Source: Pyrrhosoma nymphula
Lineage: Eukaryota > Arthropoda > Insecta > Odonata > Coenagrionidae
DNA length: 64,000 bases
Direction: 5' to 3'
NCBI GenBank assembly: GCA_963573305.1
Contig: OY754339.1
Location: 13,935,941 to 13,999,940, forward strand
In this document: one piece after another, positions 54,657 to 64,000 of the stretch
How the letters are laid out: each line of letters opens with the position of its first letter
How positions within the stretch are numbered: the first letter of the stretch is position 1
Translations under genes and position numbers: made by a program
The notes under the pieces: generated by a model
The model's database searches: none
What the model was told of the DNA's origin: nothing
Seen by the model: the letters and a program-made list of their open reading frames with translations, nothing else

Positions 54657-55417
54657 AATTAAGGCAGTTTGAGCTAGATGCTGTTTCGCATAAAACTAAT
54701 TAATTTGACTTCATAATAGCGAAAAATATCTCATATTTCCGGTGATAACAAAATATCAGCCACTTACTACGATACTTTTCGAGATATTTTCCCAATTATA
54801 CCAGGAATTTTCCATTGAAAATGGTACGGGTACATGCGCTCCAGAGAAACTTCTTTAAAAGCTGAAGAATCTCTAACGAATAGATTTTGTCAGAAATTAA
54901 ACAGTGTGTAGTTTACACATTTACTCAACAATTTTGAAAAATAAGTCAATTACTCGCCGTTGTAATTTTTACAGAATCGCAAAAAATCTTCGGTTGTGTA
55001 GGCATTGTCAAAGTACGGCGTGGAAAAATGAGTCAAGTAAAAGACTTATGCGCATATATTTATTTAATTGTAGAAAATTTCAGTCGTTCAGTTTCAATGG
55101 TTCAAAACAGTATTTTTGAACCATTAATATAGGAATGTTGCGAGCATGCATGTTGCAATGTAGCATACTTCTTACAGCTGCTGAAATAACAAATAAACTT
55201 CGAATATGGTTATCTCTATGGTTTTCAGGCTTTTCTTTGTAGAAATATGTAATATCCATACTAAATTATATACTTTGCATTTTTCTACAGTATTTATTAA
55301 TTACTGTGGAAACGATGAAACGCGTTGTAACGTTAATAATTATTGTGGAAAAAATACAAAGGATTCGAATATGGTTTCTATTGTCACTAGGGAAAATCTC
55401 ACCCAAACTACCTTAAA
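54657..55417 (+). repeat. family A element, copy A3 (longest)
   Basis: The left end ATTAAGGCAGTTTGAGCTAG and the inverted right end TTTAAGGTAGTTTGGGTGAG form a clear terminal inverted repeat of about 16 bp bounded by TTAA. The copy is longer than A1 and A2 because it carries a second 'ttcgaatatggtt' block near 55200 and 55365, a local duplication, and a 12-bp perfect hairpin AATGGTTCAAAA/TTTTGAACCATT at 55096-55107 and 55114-55125. It has no transposase. Confidence 0.65.
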
Positions 55418-55638
55418 TGAAGTTATCTTTACAGAATAAGGATTTTAGATCAGCAGCATTTAAAATTTGTCGGAGGTAATATTTACAACCAGGACAAGAC
55501 ATGAATTTGCATTGCTAATATCCCTAGGCGTCATAAATTATGCGCTAGAGAGGAGAGAGGCGGAATCGTGTTCGTGACCGCCCTAATGGCAAAGGCCCTC
55601 TTTGCTTCGCGTGTCTGCTCCCCTTGACCCCCTGTTCA

Positions 55639-55706
55639 CCCCCTCCCCCTGACCAACCCTCCCCCTGACCAACCCTCCCCCTGACCAACCCTCCCCCTGA
55701 CCACCC
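55639..55706 (+). repeat. 17-bp minisatellite, about four copies
   Basis: Tandem CCCTCCCCCTGACCAAC units, nearly identical, inside a C-rich block (55600-55760). Confidence 0.85.
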
Positions 55707-56489
55707 GCCCTCCTCATTTCAATCTCCTTCGACCTCACCTCACGTGAGAACGATCCACCTCTCCACAGTGCCCGCGGTAGACACTCTCGCCTGGTTCTCC
55801 CAACTGACTTCGTTGTCGAACCCTTCCTCTCGCCGCTGCGAGAGAACTGCTGTCATCAGAATGCTGTAATTTGCCTTTTCTTATTCGCTGACTCTAAATC
55901 GCGAATCTTGGAAATGATCTTGCTGACGGTATCACTTGATTTTTACAATTATGTACTCTTGAAGCAACTTTGAACACGTTTTCCAAATTTCCTTCATAGG
56001 ACAAAAGGGATTAAAATCAGCAATTACTGCATGAAAATATTCTGAACTTGTGAAGTGGAATATGCGCTGCACTATTATGAAATAAATTTAACTACCACGC
56101 AATCGCAAAATACTGGCATGGCACAAAAATCAGCTTAGGTAGCACGGAGAATGGAGAACTTATGTTCTCCGCGGTGGGTAGATAGACTGGCCAAACAATA
56201 TAGCATATATCAGCATTGTTTGGCCTGACATTTTCTGTCATTGTTTTTGTTTACTTTCTGAGCTCTCACTTTTCTGTCTTTAACTGTTTTGCCATTTGGT
56301 CTCAGAGGTGGGGGTGCTATGAACCAATGCGCGACTTGTACAGCCTCGTGAGGGATTACCTTAATTTCTTTTTTGAAGAACCGTGCTTCTTTCATATGTA
56401 TTTTCTGTTAATTTCGCGATCAAATCTGACTGTTTGACTGTTTGACTGCGCACGGAGTCAAATGTAGAGTGGACTGAGAGAGAGAGAGG

Positions 56490-56715
56490 CGTATTCGATT
56501 TGTTGCCTAACCAAAGCATAGTGACATCTTCCTTTCACTTTTTCACCCGAAGATCTTCCAATTACTCGCTAGATATATTCTAGCTCTTCAACGTAGCTCC
56601 GCAAATGTTCCGTATGTCTCTTCACCACTCTTGGTCTGAAGTTTAAGTGATTCCCATGTATTTCACTTCATCTGACTCATTTGTTTTTACTCCTTTCAAC
56701 TCATAGATATGGCTG
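56490..56715 (-). pseudogene. CR1/RTE-like LINE fragment (RT thumb)
   Basis: Minus strand in one frame with stops: YELKGVKTNESDEVKYMGIT, then TSDQEW, RDIRNICGATLKS, and, in the next frame, EKVKGRCHYALVRQQIEYA. The order 'xxVKYLGxTxxxxLxWxxHIxxICGxAxxxLGFxxR...VKExCYxxLVRPxLEYA' is the RT thumb region and matches the family of the 25-kb copy. It stops where that copy begins its best-preserved part, so the 3' half is missing. Confidence 0.6.
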
Positions 56716-56769
56716 TAATTTGTTAACAAGGAATATATAAAAAATTCAGAAATTCACCGTGAAGATATC

Positions 56770-56840
56770 ATTTTAATCGACCCGACGTCGAACCTGGACC
56801 ACTAATTTGCCGGTCAGCAAGTTACACTTTCGCCCACAAC
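56770..56840 (-). repeat. tRNA-derived SINE
   Basis: Minus strand: GGGCGAAAGTGTAACTTGCT (A-box region), then GGTCCAGGTTCGACGTCGGG with a near-perfect B box (56784-56794) and body TTAAAATGATATCTTCACGG. The body matches the SINEs at 26.75-27.3 kb. Confidence 0.5.
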
Positions 56841-57654
56841 AAATTAAATAAAGGAGCGCTAAAAAGGCAAAATAAAATATGTTTTTGCCTTCATTGCTCG
56901 CTGCAGGACTTCGGGCATTTCCGTGATCAATTAAACGGGCTCGTGAGAGTGAAATGGTATAATTGCCGTTTAACGATAACCAACTCCTCAAGTGAAAATC
57001 ATTGTACAAAACAACGCAAGTGAATGTAGAACGCAGTCACGTGCTCGGTACATGTATCTCTTACGTGTTGTTGCTTAATTATATTCACACTCAAGTTGTG
57101 AGCTAAACGTTTGGCGTGGAGGATGTTGAGGAGGAGACCCATTTTACCAGCTGAGGCTTATGCATCTTCAAGGACAGGGGGTTTCGTTGGGAAGGATTCC
57201 AACTGATTGAGGAAAGGAAGAAGAGAGGAGAGATACCCAGAGACGACATTAATTAGCGTAATTCGAACGAAAGACGCCATGGGGTCCACACTTTAACGTC
57301 TAATCAGACGGACGACGTACTAAACTTGAAGAGCTCTCCAAATGACATCCGAGTAGGGATCGAGAAACAGCTAAAGGAGTCTCTGCCGACGTCGGGAGTC
57401 TACCGCGGGTACCACGTGTGATTACGCTGCGCAGCGATATTTAAACTTTTTTATTCATCTGAATTAAATTAAAGTGCTTTCTCTTTTCTTGGATAAGAGG
57501 AATCAGGTTGTGAAAGTAGGTATGCTCTACCACATACCATTTTCAAGAAACAGTTATTTAATTTTCTAATATTGCAAATACTTTTCACTTTCGTAACTTA
57601 TATGGAGAATTTTAGAAATATGAATAGGGCCTTGTTTATTTTGTTTTCACATTG

Positions 57655-58260
57655 CGAAGTTTCACTTACTAAATTCCAATAATATTTTGCCAACATCCTG
57701 CAGTTCCACGTTCCAACAAACCGTTTCTCATTCACCGCAATCTCCTAGTGGAAACGATCACCATGCTCGTCACTTGTTTGTCCCAAATTCTGAGGGAAAA
57801 CGTCCCCATGACAATCAAGGAAATGTAACATTAATGACATGCTACATTTCATTTTGTGGAAGCATGTGATCATTTCAATCACTACACCTTTATAGTTTTC
57901 AGATTTAAAATTTCCAAGAAAGTTGGTACACATCTCCTTAAATGAATTCCAGCCTTTTTTTTCACTATCCCTCAATATGCTGGGAAAATCTAACTCCTTC
58001 ATCACTTTGCGGATCTATGGACCAATATACTCTCTTTAACATTTTTCTCACTCATTATGGGAAACTTTACTCTCAGGTGTGCAAAATCTGGGCCCTCCCT
58101 GCCCAGTGATTGCACAAATATCTTCTTTAAACCGAATTTTATGTGGAGAGATGGGATGAACACATATTGAGGGTTAACTAATGGTTTATTGGCCACACTC
58201 ATGACAATTATCTTCGATAAAAGGTGAGTTTGCTCCATTTTTGTTTTCCAATACACAAGC
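57655..58260 (-). pseudogene. broken copy of a widespread arthropod repeat-encoded protein
   Basis: Minus strand from about 58190: KPLVNPQYVFIPSLHIKFGL, KKIFVQSLGREGPDFAHLRV, KFPIMSEKNVKES; then a frameshift and a stop where GPQIRK is expected; IRKVMKELDFPSILRDSEKK, GWNSFKEMCTNFLGNFKSEN; CSMSLMLHFLDCHGDVFPQN, LGQTSDEHGDRFH; a stop; and KRFVGTWNCRMLAKYYWNL. The chain 'LPPLHIKLGLMKxFVKALxxxGxxFxxLxxKFPxxSExKIKxGIFxGPQIR' through 'MSxKxHFLxSHLDxFPENLGxxSDExGERFHQDIxxME(K/R)RYQGxWxxxMLADYCW' is a well-known unnamed protein in arthropod genomes, usually multi-copy. I cannot state its function. At least two stops and one frameshift show this copy is dead. Confidence 0.75.
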
Positions 58261-58269
58261 GAGTGATCT

Positions 58270-58735
58270 GACGTTTTCCCGACGTATTATTATCAGCTGA
58301 AGGAAGTGGTTTCTTGGTTTGGTGCTCCCCCGAGTCAGGGGTTCCACCTCTGCCAAAGTTTCGAAGAACGACTTGCGCTTCACCAGCAGGACTTCCGAAT
58401 GATTAGATCTCGTTCTTCATTCTTAGGGCTTAAGAATAGATGCAGAGACGGTTACGTAAGTAATATTAGTTAGAATAACATAGGAAATAATCTCACAATC
58501 GAGCGAGAAGGGAAGAGAAGTGTGCTTAGAAGCACATGCTAGATTTTAAAAGAAAAATAATTGCGTTTAAGTCTTCGTTAGAAGTCGTGGTGTTGTAATG
58601 ACTCATTTTGCGGTGACAATGAGACCCCCGAAAGAATATCACGAAATAAGGAGACGCAGTTGTCTGAAACTTCGCAATTTCAAAACTCACGCCTAATGAC
58701 ACCGTCGATGGAAATGCCATCTGCGGTCCTCCCCG
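58270..58735. other. unannotated stretch
   Basis: May include more 5' sequence of the neighbouring pseudogene, but I cannot align it. Nothing else is recognised. Confidence 0.3.
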
Positions 58736-58738
58736 CCA

Positions 58739-58960
58739 CAGGAAAGTTTTATTTATTTATTTATAGAGTTTAACGTTCGCCCAACAACATAATTACAGGG
58801 GAAACAAAAAAATACAAATCACAGTGAAATCAATTAAAATATACAGAAATCTCGAAACACATCAAGAAACTATAGCTTTTATCAATTTACAAAATAGACT
58901 TCTTTGTTGAAATAAATTAATGTTAATACAGTAGCTGTTTAAAGCTCGGTGCATATTCTT
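58739..58960 (-). repeat. LINE 3' UTR with (AAAT)n tail
   Basis: The minus strand runs CCTGTAATTATGTTGTTGGG, CGAACGTTAAACTCTATAAA and ends (AAAT)n at 58750-58764. This matches the look of insect LINE 3' ends. No coding part is seen upstream. Confidence 0.4.
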
Positions 58961-59104
58961 TTCATGGGTGAGTTTTCACAGTACATAGTTTGATTTTACC
59001 ATAATCTCAACTTGAATTTTCTTAATAATAACTAATATATTACAATTTTCCACAGATAAAGCTATTTTTAAAGAATTTTTCCACAACATCACGCCTGATT
59101 CCTC

Positions 59105-59210
59105 CCTTTTTGAATTTTCTTAATGAACACAAAACACTTGGTAATCTTCCACACATTTATTTATTTGGCACGACGCGTTTCACCACACTGTGGCATAATC
59201 ATGTGTTTTT
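59105..59210 (-). mobile_element. Penelope-like terminal fragment with decayed hammerhead core
   Basis: Minus strand: ATGATTATG in the CTGANGA position (C3 and G8 changed), stem II CCAC/GTGG, GAAA (59178-59181), palindromic CGCG (59174-59177), TC (59172-59173), then GTGCCAAATAAATAAATGTG and GGAAGATTACCAAGTG. The part after the cleavage site matches the 6.3-kb palindrome. I found no inverted partner here, which makes it the one single-orientation locus. Confidence 0.45.
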
Positions 59211-59239
59211 CATTCATTATGAATATCGTCAACTTCCAC

Positions 59240-62160
59240 CAGGTCCAGCCTGAAACAGTTATATTTATTGAGTTTTCTTTTTAACCTTACACTATTACTA
59301 GGCACAACAAAATTAATCTTGATAATTAATTCACTATTTTCTCCAGTATTAAGTAATTTACATAAGTAATATATATCTTATATGGTTATTCACTTTTGCA
59401 AACATTGAAAATCAAACATTTTTACTAAAGTTTCGTGACTAACATAATTATCATGTATCGGGTAAACGTTATTTTGAGTAGGTATAGTAAAGATAACGTA
59501 AAAACACCTTTTTTGTTCCCTCTCCAATATTTGAACGTATTTATTACAATAAGGATTACACTGCAATAAGGAGCATACTTCAATTTATATCTTAAAAGGA
59601 TTGGTGCAAAATTTAAGTTATTGTCCATTCCTATCCGTCAGATGTCACCACTGGGTCGTAGACGTGCCAGTTTAAATATTGACCCCACTCCCTTTAAACC
59701 CGAGCTGACGTCACGCACACGACTGAAAAGGGCACTAAAAGACACGCGCACGAGATTTATTGGGGGAAGGGCGCCATGCACGTGGACAGGGCATCACATC
59801 ATCAGTTGTAGGAGTAGTCGTTTGGTCGAATTGACGACAACGGCTGGTGAATTCGTGGGAATGAGATGTCGGCGCTCCGACTAGGCAGATGACCGTGTCG
59901 AGCGGATAACGCTCCTCGCTTGTTTCTCGCGGGGCGCGCACTGTTTGCAATTGGCAGTTCCAGTTCCTCCTCCCCCCCCCCCGCCACCTCCTATTCTCCA
60001 CGCACGGGAAACGCATCTCACGGATGTGAAACTGGTGACGTTCCAAGTCTCAAATCGGTTTCCGTGTAATATTCAGCGCTGTAATCAGAATCCTTTTCGT
60101 GAAAGCATTGAGTCACGCAAGAGATGAAAACTGCGTTAGAAAAATGAGAGGAAATTAATTTTCATTTCCGAGAACAAGAAAAAAAGAGAGCTTTACTCAT
60201 TTCTGAGGTGACTATAACAGTTAAAAATTCTATCCAACTGCTAATAGCGAGACTACCAGCTCTGTTTCAAGAACTTAATGGCATTGGCTAAATAATCTAC
60301 AGTACTCGTCGTGGTTAGCCTCAATACCAAGCACCTAATTTTGAATACGCCGTCTTCGTCAAAACTGTGGATGAACAACATCAATGGTTCCAGTCTTAAT
60401 GATGCCTGTGAGCTTCATCCAGGTTTATTTAGAATATTAGCAGTAGATGTATACCTTTTTGCAATCCTATATATACAATGGTGCCAAAGAATGTATTGGT
60501 ATTACTTTTTGCATGTTCCAAGCATCCTGGCAAGTAATTTGACCCAAGGGTACTTTTTTATGTGTTCATAATGAGATCAATACTTATTTGCTCTAAGGTG
60601 AGAGTTACGGTCTCGGACACAGGAGAGAGTGAAAGAGAGAGAGATGGAGATAGAAGCGTTTCAATGGAATTAGCATGGTATGAATGCTTCCTCCACGGAA
60701 AGTGGACAGAGGAAGCATTCAAATATGCAAATTACTTCATTCATGATGTTAATTGAAATCTTTCGGGTGAAAGGATATTAATACCTACAGCTGAAACAAT
60801 GAAAACTGCAACAGTTTCCTCTGATCAGGAAAATGATGGACCAAACCCATTATGAGGAAAATGCGCTGATAATATCTTCTTTTTCCTATGTAAAAATCCT
60901 TCATTTTGCTAATTAGGTTCATTCCTAAACACAACAAAGTCGTATTTCCTTTTTCGTTGCTCTCATTCCGGGAACCTCATGAGTTTTGAAAACATCATGA
61001 TGCCTTGTATAGCACAATTGCACTATCCTTGTAAAATTGAAATCTGTATTTCAATTTTACACTTTTACAGTGTTGTTATCCCAACCTTAAAGCAACTTTT
61101 TCATGAGGGTATTTCAGCGCTATCTTTTAAGTATTTTCGTTTATTAGTATCTGATTCAAATCATATCACCAAACGTGATACATGAAAATAGCTTAATATA
61201 TTATGTAGGCATCCTTTAAAAAATATGTCCGTCTTTCTTGCGCTTAGATTGAGAAGAGGGAAGAGTGCAATTTGACATGAAGACTGTTCTCATTTCAACC
61301 TTAACTACAGATATCCCCTGTGTCAACCAATGTGAAAGCAATGGTATAGCCGTTTCATTGGAATTTAATGTTTCGCCAGAGAACTCCATAATTAATTAGG
61401 TATTATCGATTTAAATGTGATGAACAGATGTTATTTAGGACATCAGTTTAAAAAAAAACTTGAGAAATATATTGCGAGGATTGTGATCGGTTGTTTCGGA
61501 AGATTTTACTCTCTTTGAGGTGTCACTCTTACAATATCTATAACTGATCTCTTTCAATCTTATATTTATAAAATAAAATGTCACCATTTCTTTGGTAACT
61601 TAGCGGTGATGAATTTTCCGTGTGCTTGATAATGAACCTTCACAAAATAAGTCGTTTTTGCAATAATTTTAAATAAATTTCTGCCAATCTTTCAGTCTCC
61701 AATGAACAATCGATTCAGGGTCAGAGCAAACAGTTATTAAAGGCACAGCTTCTAATCACCCCGATGGAAAAAGGGGAGTTCGACATGCTTTCAATTCAGC
61801 AACTATATCATAATGGTAAGAGAACCAAAACCTCAGTAGTAAGTTTCCACTTTCATTTGGCTCACCGATCATGGTTTCATCATAAAGCGTCACTTTCAAT
61901 GATTTTTCATCTTACCATTATGGAGATTGAGCATTTTCACCAATTTAAGCATGAAACGCTATCATATGTTTGCAACTCTACTGTAGGTCCTGCTTGATTC
62001 TGATGCATGTAAGCCGTCGAATGTTTTCCTGATTGGATGGGATGGTGAGCTGCTAATATTTCAGAAGTTGCTACCTTCGGTTATATCACACATCCACACT
62101 CGTGCACCGTGTCCTGCTTCGTCGTCAACGTGCGCTCATACTGGCACATGTGACTTCGCG
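59240..62160. other. unannotated stretch
   Basis: AT-rich with one GC island at 59930-60010. A perfect 12-bp hairpin GAATGCTTCCTC/GAGGAAGCATTC lies at 60682-60693 and 60709-60720. Frames of 60-103 codons are unrecognised. Confidence 0.35.
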
Positions 62161-62161
62161 T

Positions 62162-62203
62162 GGACGGGTGTCGTGCGGTAGAGGTTTTTCACGACACCCG
62201 TCC
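62162..62203. repeat. perfect 14-bp inverted repeat
   Basis: GGACGGGTGTCGTG (62162-62175) and CACGACACCCGTCC (62190-62203) are perfectly complementary with a 14-base loop. The hairpin lies just 23 bp left of the satellite boundary. Confidence 0.8.
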
Positions 62204-62226
62204 CCGAGACATAAGAGAGGGGTGGA

Positions 62227-63971
62227 GATGTATCCGCGGTGGCGCATATCCATGCTTCGTGCAATATGTCCGATTGGTGACCCAGCCATCGTAATTCGAT
62301 TACACTACATTAAAATCACCTATCTCCGCGAATGCCACCGACCGTCACCGTTACGTCGGGATACGTCTATCGTATTCCCGCCTTAACCCTTTCGCGCCCA
62401 ATGTCAGCTGTAGCCGACGAGAATTTTCCTACGCAAAAGAACGAATGTATGCTATAGCCATCTCTGGGTGAAGGGAACTGATCGCCACCGAAACAATATT
62501 CCCGGTTGATTATAAGATTTCTGAGGCTATTGTTTGAATGTGAAGCTGTTTTCGGGCGTTCCTCCACGTTAAGTCCATTGGTAGCAACAGTTTTACCAGC
62601 CATAATGTAGGCGTCTTCAGGTCTGAAGTGCCGGTTCATATTTTTGGTCCGTCATATACAGCAGTTTTTGAGTCGCGGGTATTGCTCTGATGAAGATGGC
62701 TAGTTTCCCGAATTTCTTTTTTTAACAGTATTTTCCAGGAACTTTTTTCCCTACCATGCTCATTCAGAGCAATTCCCTCCACCACACATGGGGCACACCC
62801 TCATTCCGCGATGTATCCGCGGTGGCGCATATCCATGCTTCGTGCAATATGTCCGATTGGTGACCCAGCCATCGTAATTCGATTACACTACATTAAAATC
62901 ACCTATCTCCGCGAATGCCACCGACCGTCACCGTTACGTCGGGATACGTCTATCGTATTCCCGCCTTAACCCTTTCGCGCCCAATGTCAGCTGTAGCCGA
63001 CGAGAATTTTCCTACGCAAAAGAACGAATGTATGCTATAGCCATCTCTGGGTGAAGGGAACTGATCGCCACCGAAACAATATTCCCGGTTGATTATAAGA
63101 TTTCTGAGGCTATTGTTTGAATGTGAAGCTGTTTTCGGGCGTTCCTCCACGTTAAGTCCATTGGTAGCAACAGTTTTACCAGCCATAATGTGGGCGTCTT
63201 CAGGTCTGAAGTGCCGGTTCATATTTTTGGTCCGTCATATACAGCAGTTTTTGAGTCGCGGGTATTGCTCTGATGAAGATGGCTAGTTTCCCGAATTTCT
63301 TTTTTTAACAGTATTTTCCAGGAACTTTTTTCCCTACCATGCTCATTCAGAGCAATTCCCTCCACCACACATGGGGCACACCCTCATTCCGCGATGTATC
63401 CGCGGTGGCGCATATCCATGCTTCGTGCAATATGTCCGATTGGTGACCCAGCCATCGTAATTCGATTACACTACATTAAAATCACCTATCTCCGCGAATG
63501 CCACCGACCGTCACCGTTACGTCGGGATACGTCTATCGTATTCCCGCCTTAACCCTTTCGCGCCCAATGTCAGCTGTAGCCGACGAGAATTTTCCTACGC
63601 AAAAGAACGAATGTATGCTATAGCCGTCTCTGGGTGAAGGGAACTGATCGCCACCGAAACAATATTCCCGGTTGATTATAAGATTTCTGAGGCTATTGTT
63701 TGAATGTGAAGCTGTTTTCGGGCGTTCCTCCACGTTAAGTCCATTGGTAGCAACAGTTTTACCAGCCATAATGTAGGCGTCTTCAGGTCTGAAGTGCCGG
63801 TTCATATTTTTGGTCCGTCATATACAGCAGTTTTTGAGTCGCGGGTATTGCTCTGATGAAGATGGCTAGTTTCCCGAATTTCTTTTTTTAACAGTATTTT
63901 CCAGGAACTTTTTTCCCTACCATGCTCATTCAGAGCAATTCCCTCCACCACACATGGGGCACACCCTCATT
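62227..63971. repeat. 583-bp satellite, three head-to-tail copies
   Basis: Monomers start with GATGTATCCGCGGTGGCGCA at 62227, 62810 and 63393, exactly 583 bp apart, and differ at only a handful of bases (for example A/G at 62606 against 63189, and A/G near 63626). Each carries TTAACCCTTTCGCGCCCAAT followed by an imperfect palindrome GTCAGCT-GT-AGCCGAC. An identical 90-codon minus-strand frame occurs in each, but 583 is not a multiple of 3, so it cannot run from one monomer to the next. The third copy breaks at about 63971, where CATTCAGAGCAATTCC recurs in place of the junction. Satellite DNA or a local amplification; the array may continue beyond this window. Confidence 0.9.
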
Positions 63972-64000
63972 CAGAGCAATTCCTGCGACACAAACATAAC

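Noticed and set aside
62610..62645. Hammerhead in the satellite (CTGAAGA, GCC...GGC hairpin, then AAAAC on the minus strand)
   Set aside because: The GAAA box is displaced and altered (TGGTAAAAC), so the catalytic core cannot form as written; perhaps a distant relic.
1..64000. CRISPR arrays, operons, bacterial terminators or rRNA
   Set aside because: No regularly spaced short repeats with unique spacers, no clustered same-strand genes, and no rRNA-like blocks; the window is eukaryotic.

Overview
The window looks like nuclear DNA from an arthropod, most likely an insect, but I cannot name the species. It is AT-rich and split by short, very GC-rich, strand-skewed islands. It contains no operons, no bacterial-type gene spacing and no rRNA or intact tRNA gene. 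Nearly every stretch I can interpret is a decayed mobile element of a kind common in arthropods: non-LTR retrotransposon (LINE) fragments, tRNA-derived SINEs, a piggyBac transposase relic, a PIF/Harbinger-like MITE, hAT-like ends, two related inverted-repeat families, and short Penelope-like terminal pieces carrying hammerhead-ribozyme cores. I found no intact host gene. The one plausible host coding piece is a 149-bp open stretch with good splice signals at 1905-2053 (minus strand), so the window may lie in intergenic DNA or in very large introns.

Layout. 1-10 kb: a candidate exon, the first copies of repeat families A and B, two head-to-head hammerhead-bearing inverted repeats (5.05 and 6.3 kb), a LINE 3' end and a piggyBac pseudogene (8.53-9.19 kb). 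10-20 kb: two convergent LINE 3' ends, family B copies (one opened by nested insertions), a 233-bp tandem duplication, a terminal-inverted-repeat element and another hammerhead inverted repeat (19.9 kb). 20-32 kb: a fourth family B copy, a CR1/RTE-like LINE 3' end, a cluster of SINEs, an hAT-like element with a nested SINE, a family A copy and another LINE relic. 32-44 kb: a SINE joined to an hAT-like end, the largest LINE piece (endonuclease domain plus leader, 38.4-40.2 kb), another LINE 3' end, and a family A copy butted against a family B copy. 44-56 kb: two reverse transcriptase fragments, a 434-bp near-perfect palindrome with two hammerhead cores (48.1-48.6 kb), a Harbinger-like MITE with a TTA duplication (49.86-50.58 kb), two more hammerhead inverted repeats and the longest family A copy. 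56-64 kb: a LINE fragment, a SINE, a broken gene of a widespread arthropod protein family, a LINE tail, and a 583-bp satellite in three copies at the right edge.

The most interesting signal is the set of hammerhead-like cores. Each reads CTGANGA (or a decayed form), one spare base, a stem II hairpin, GAAA, usually a short palindrome, then TC. Most sit inside head-to-head inverted repeats. At two loci the partner arm stops at, or within a base of, the predicted self-cleavage site. Hammerheads in Penelope-like elements are known; this arrangement is what deserves testing.
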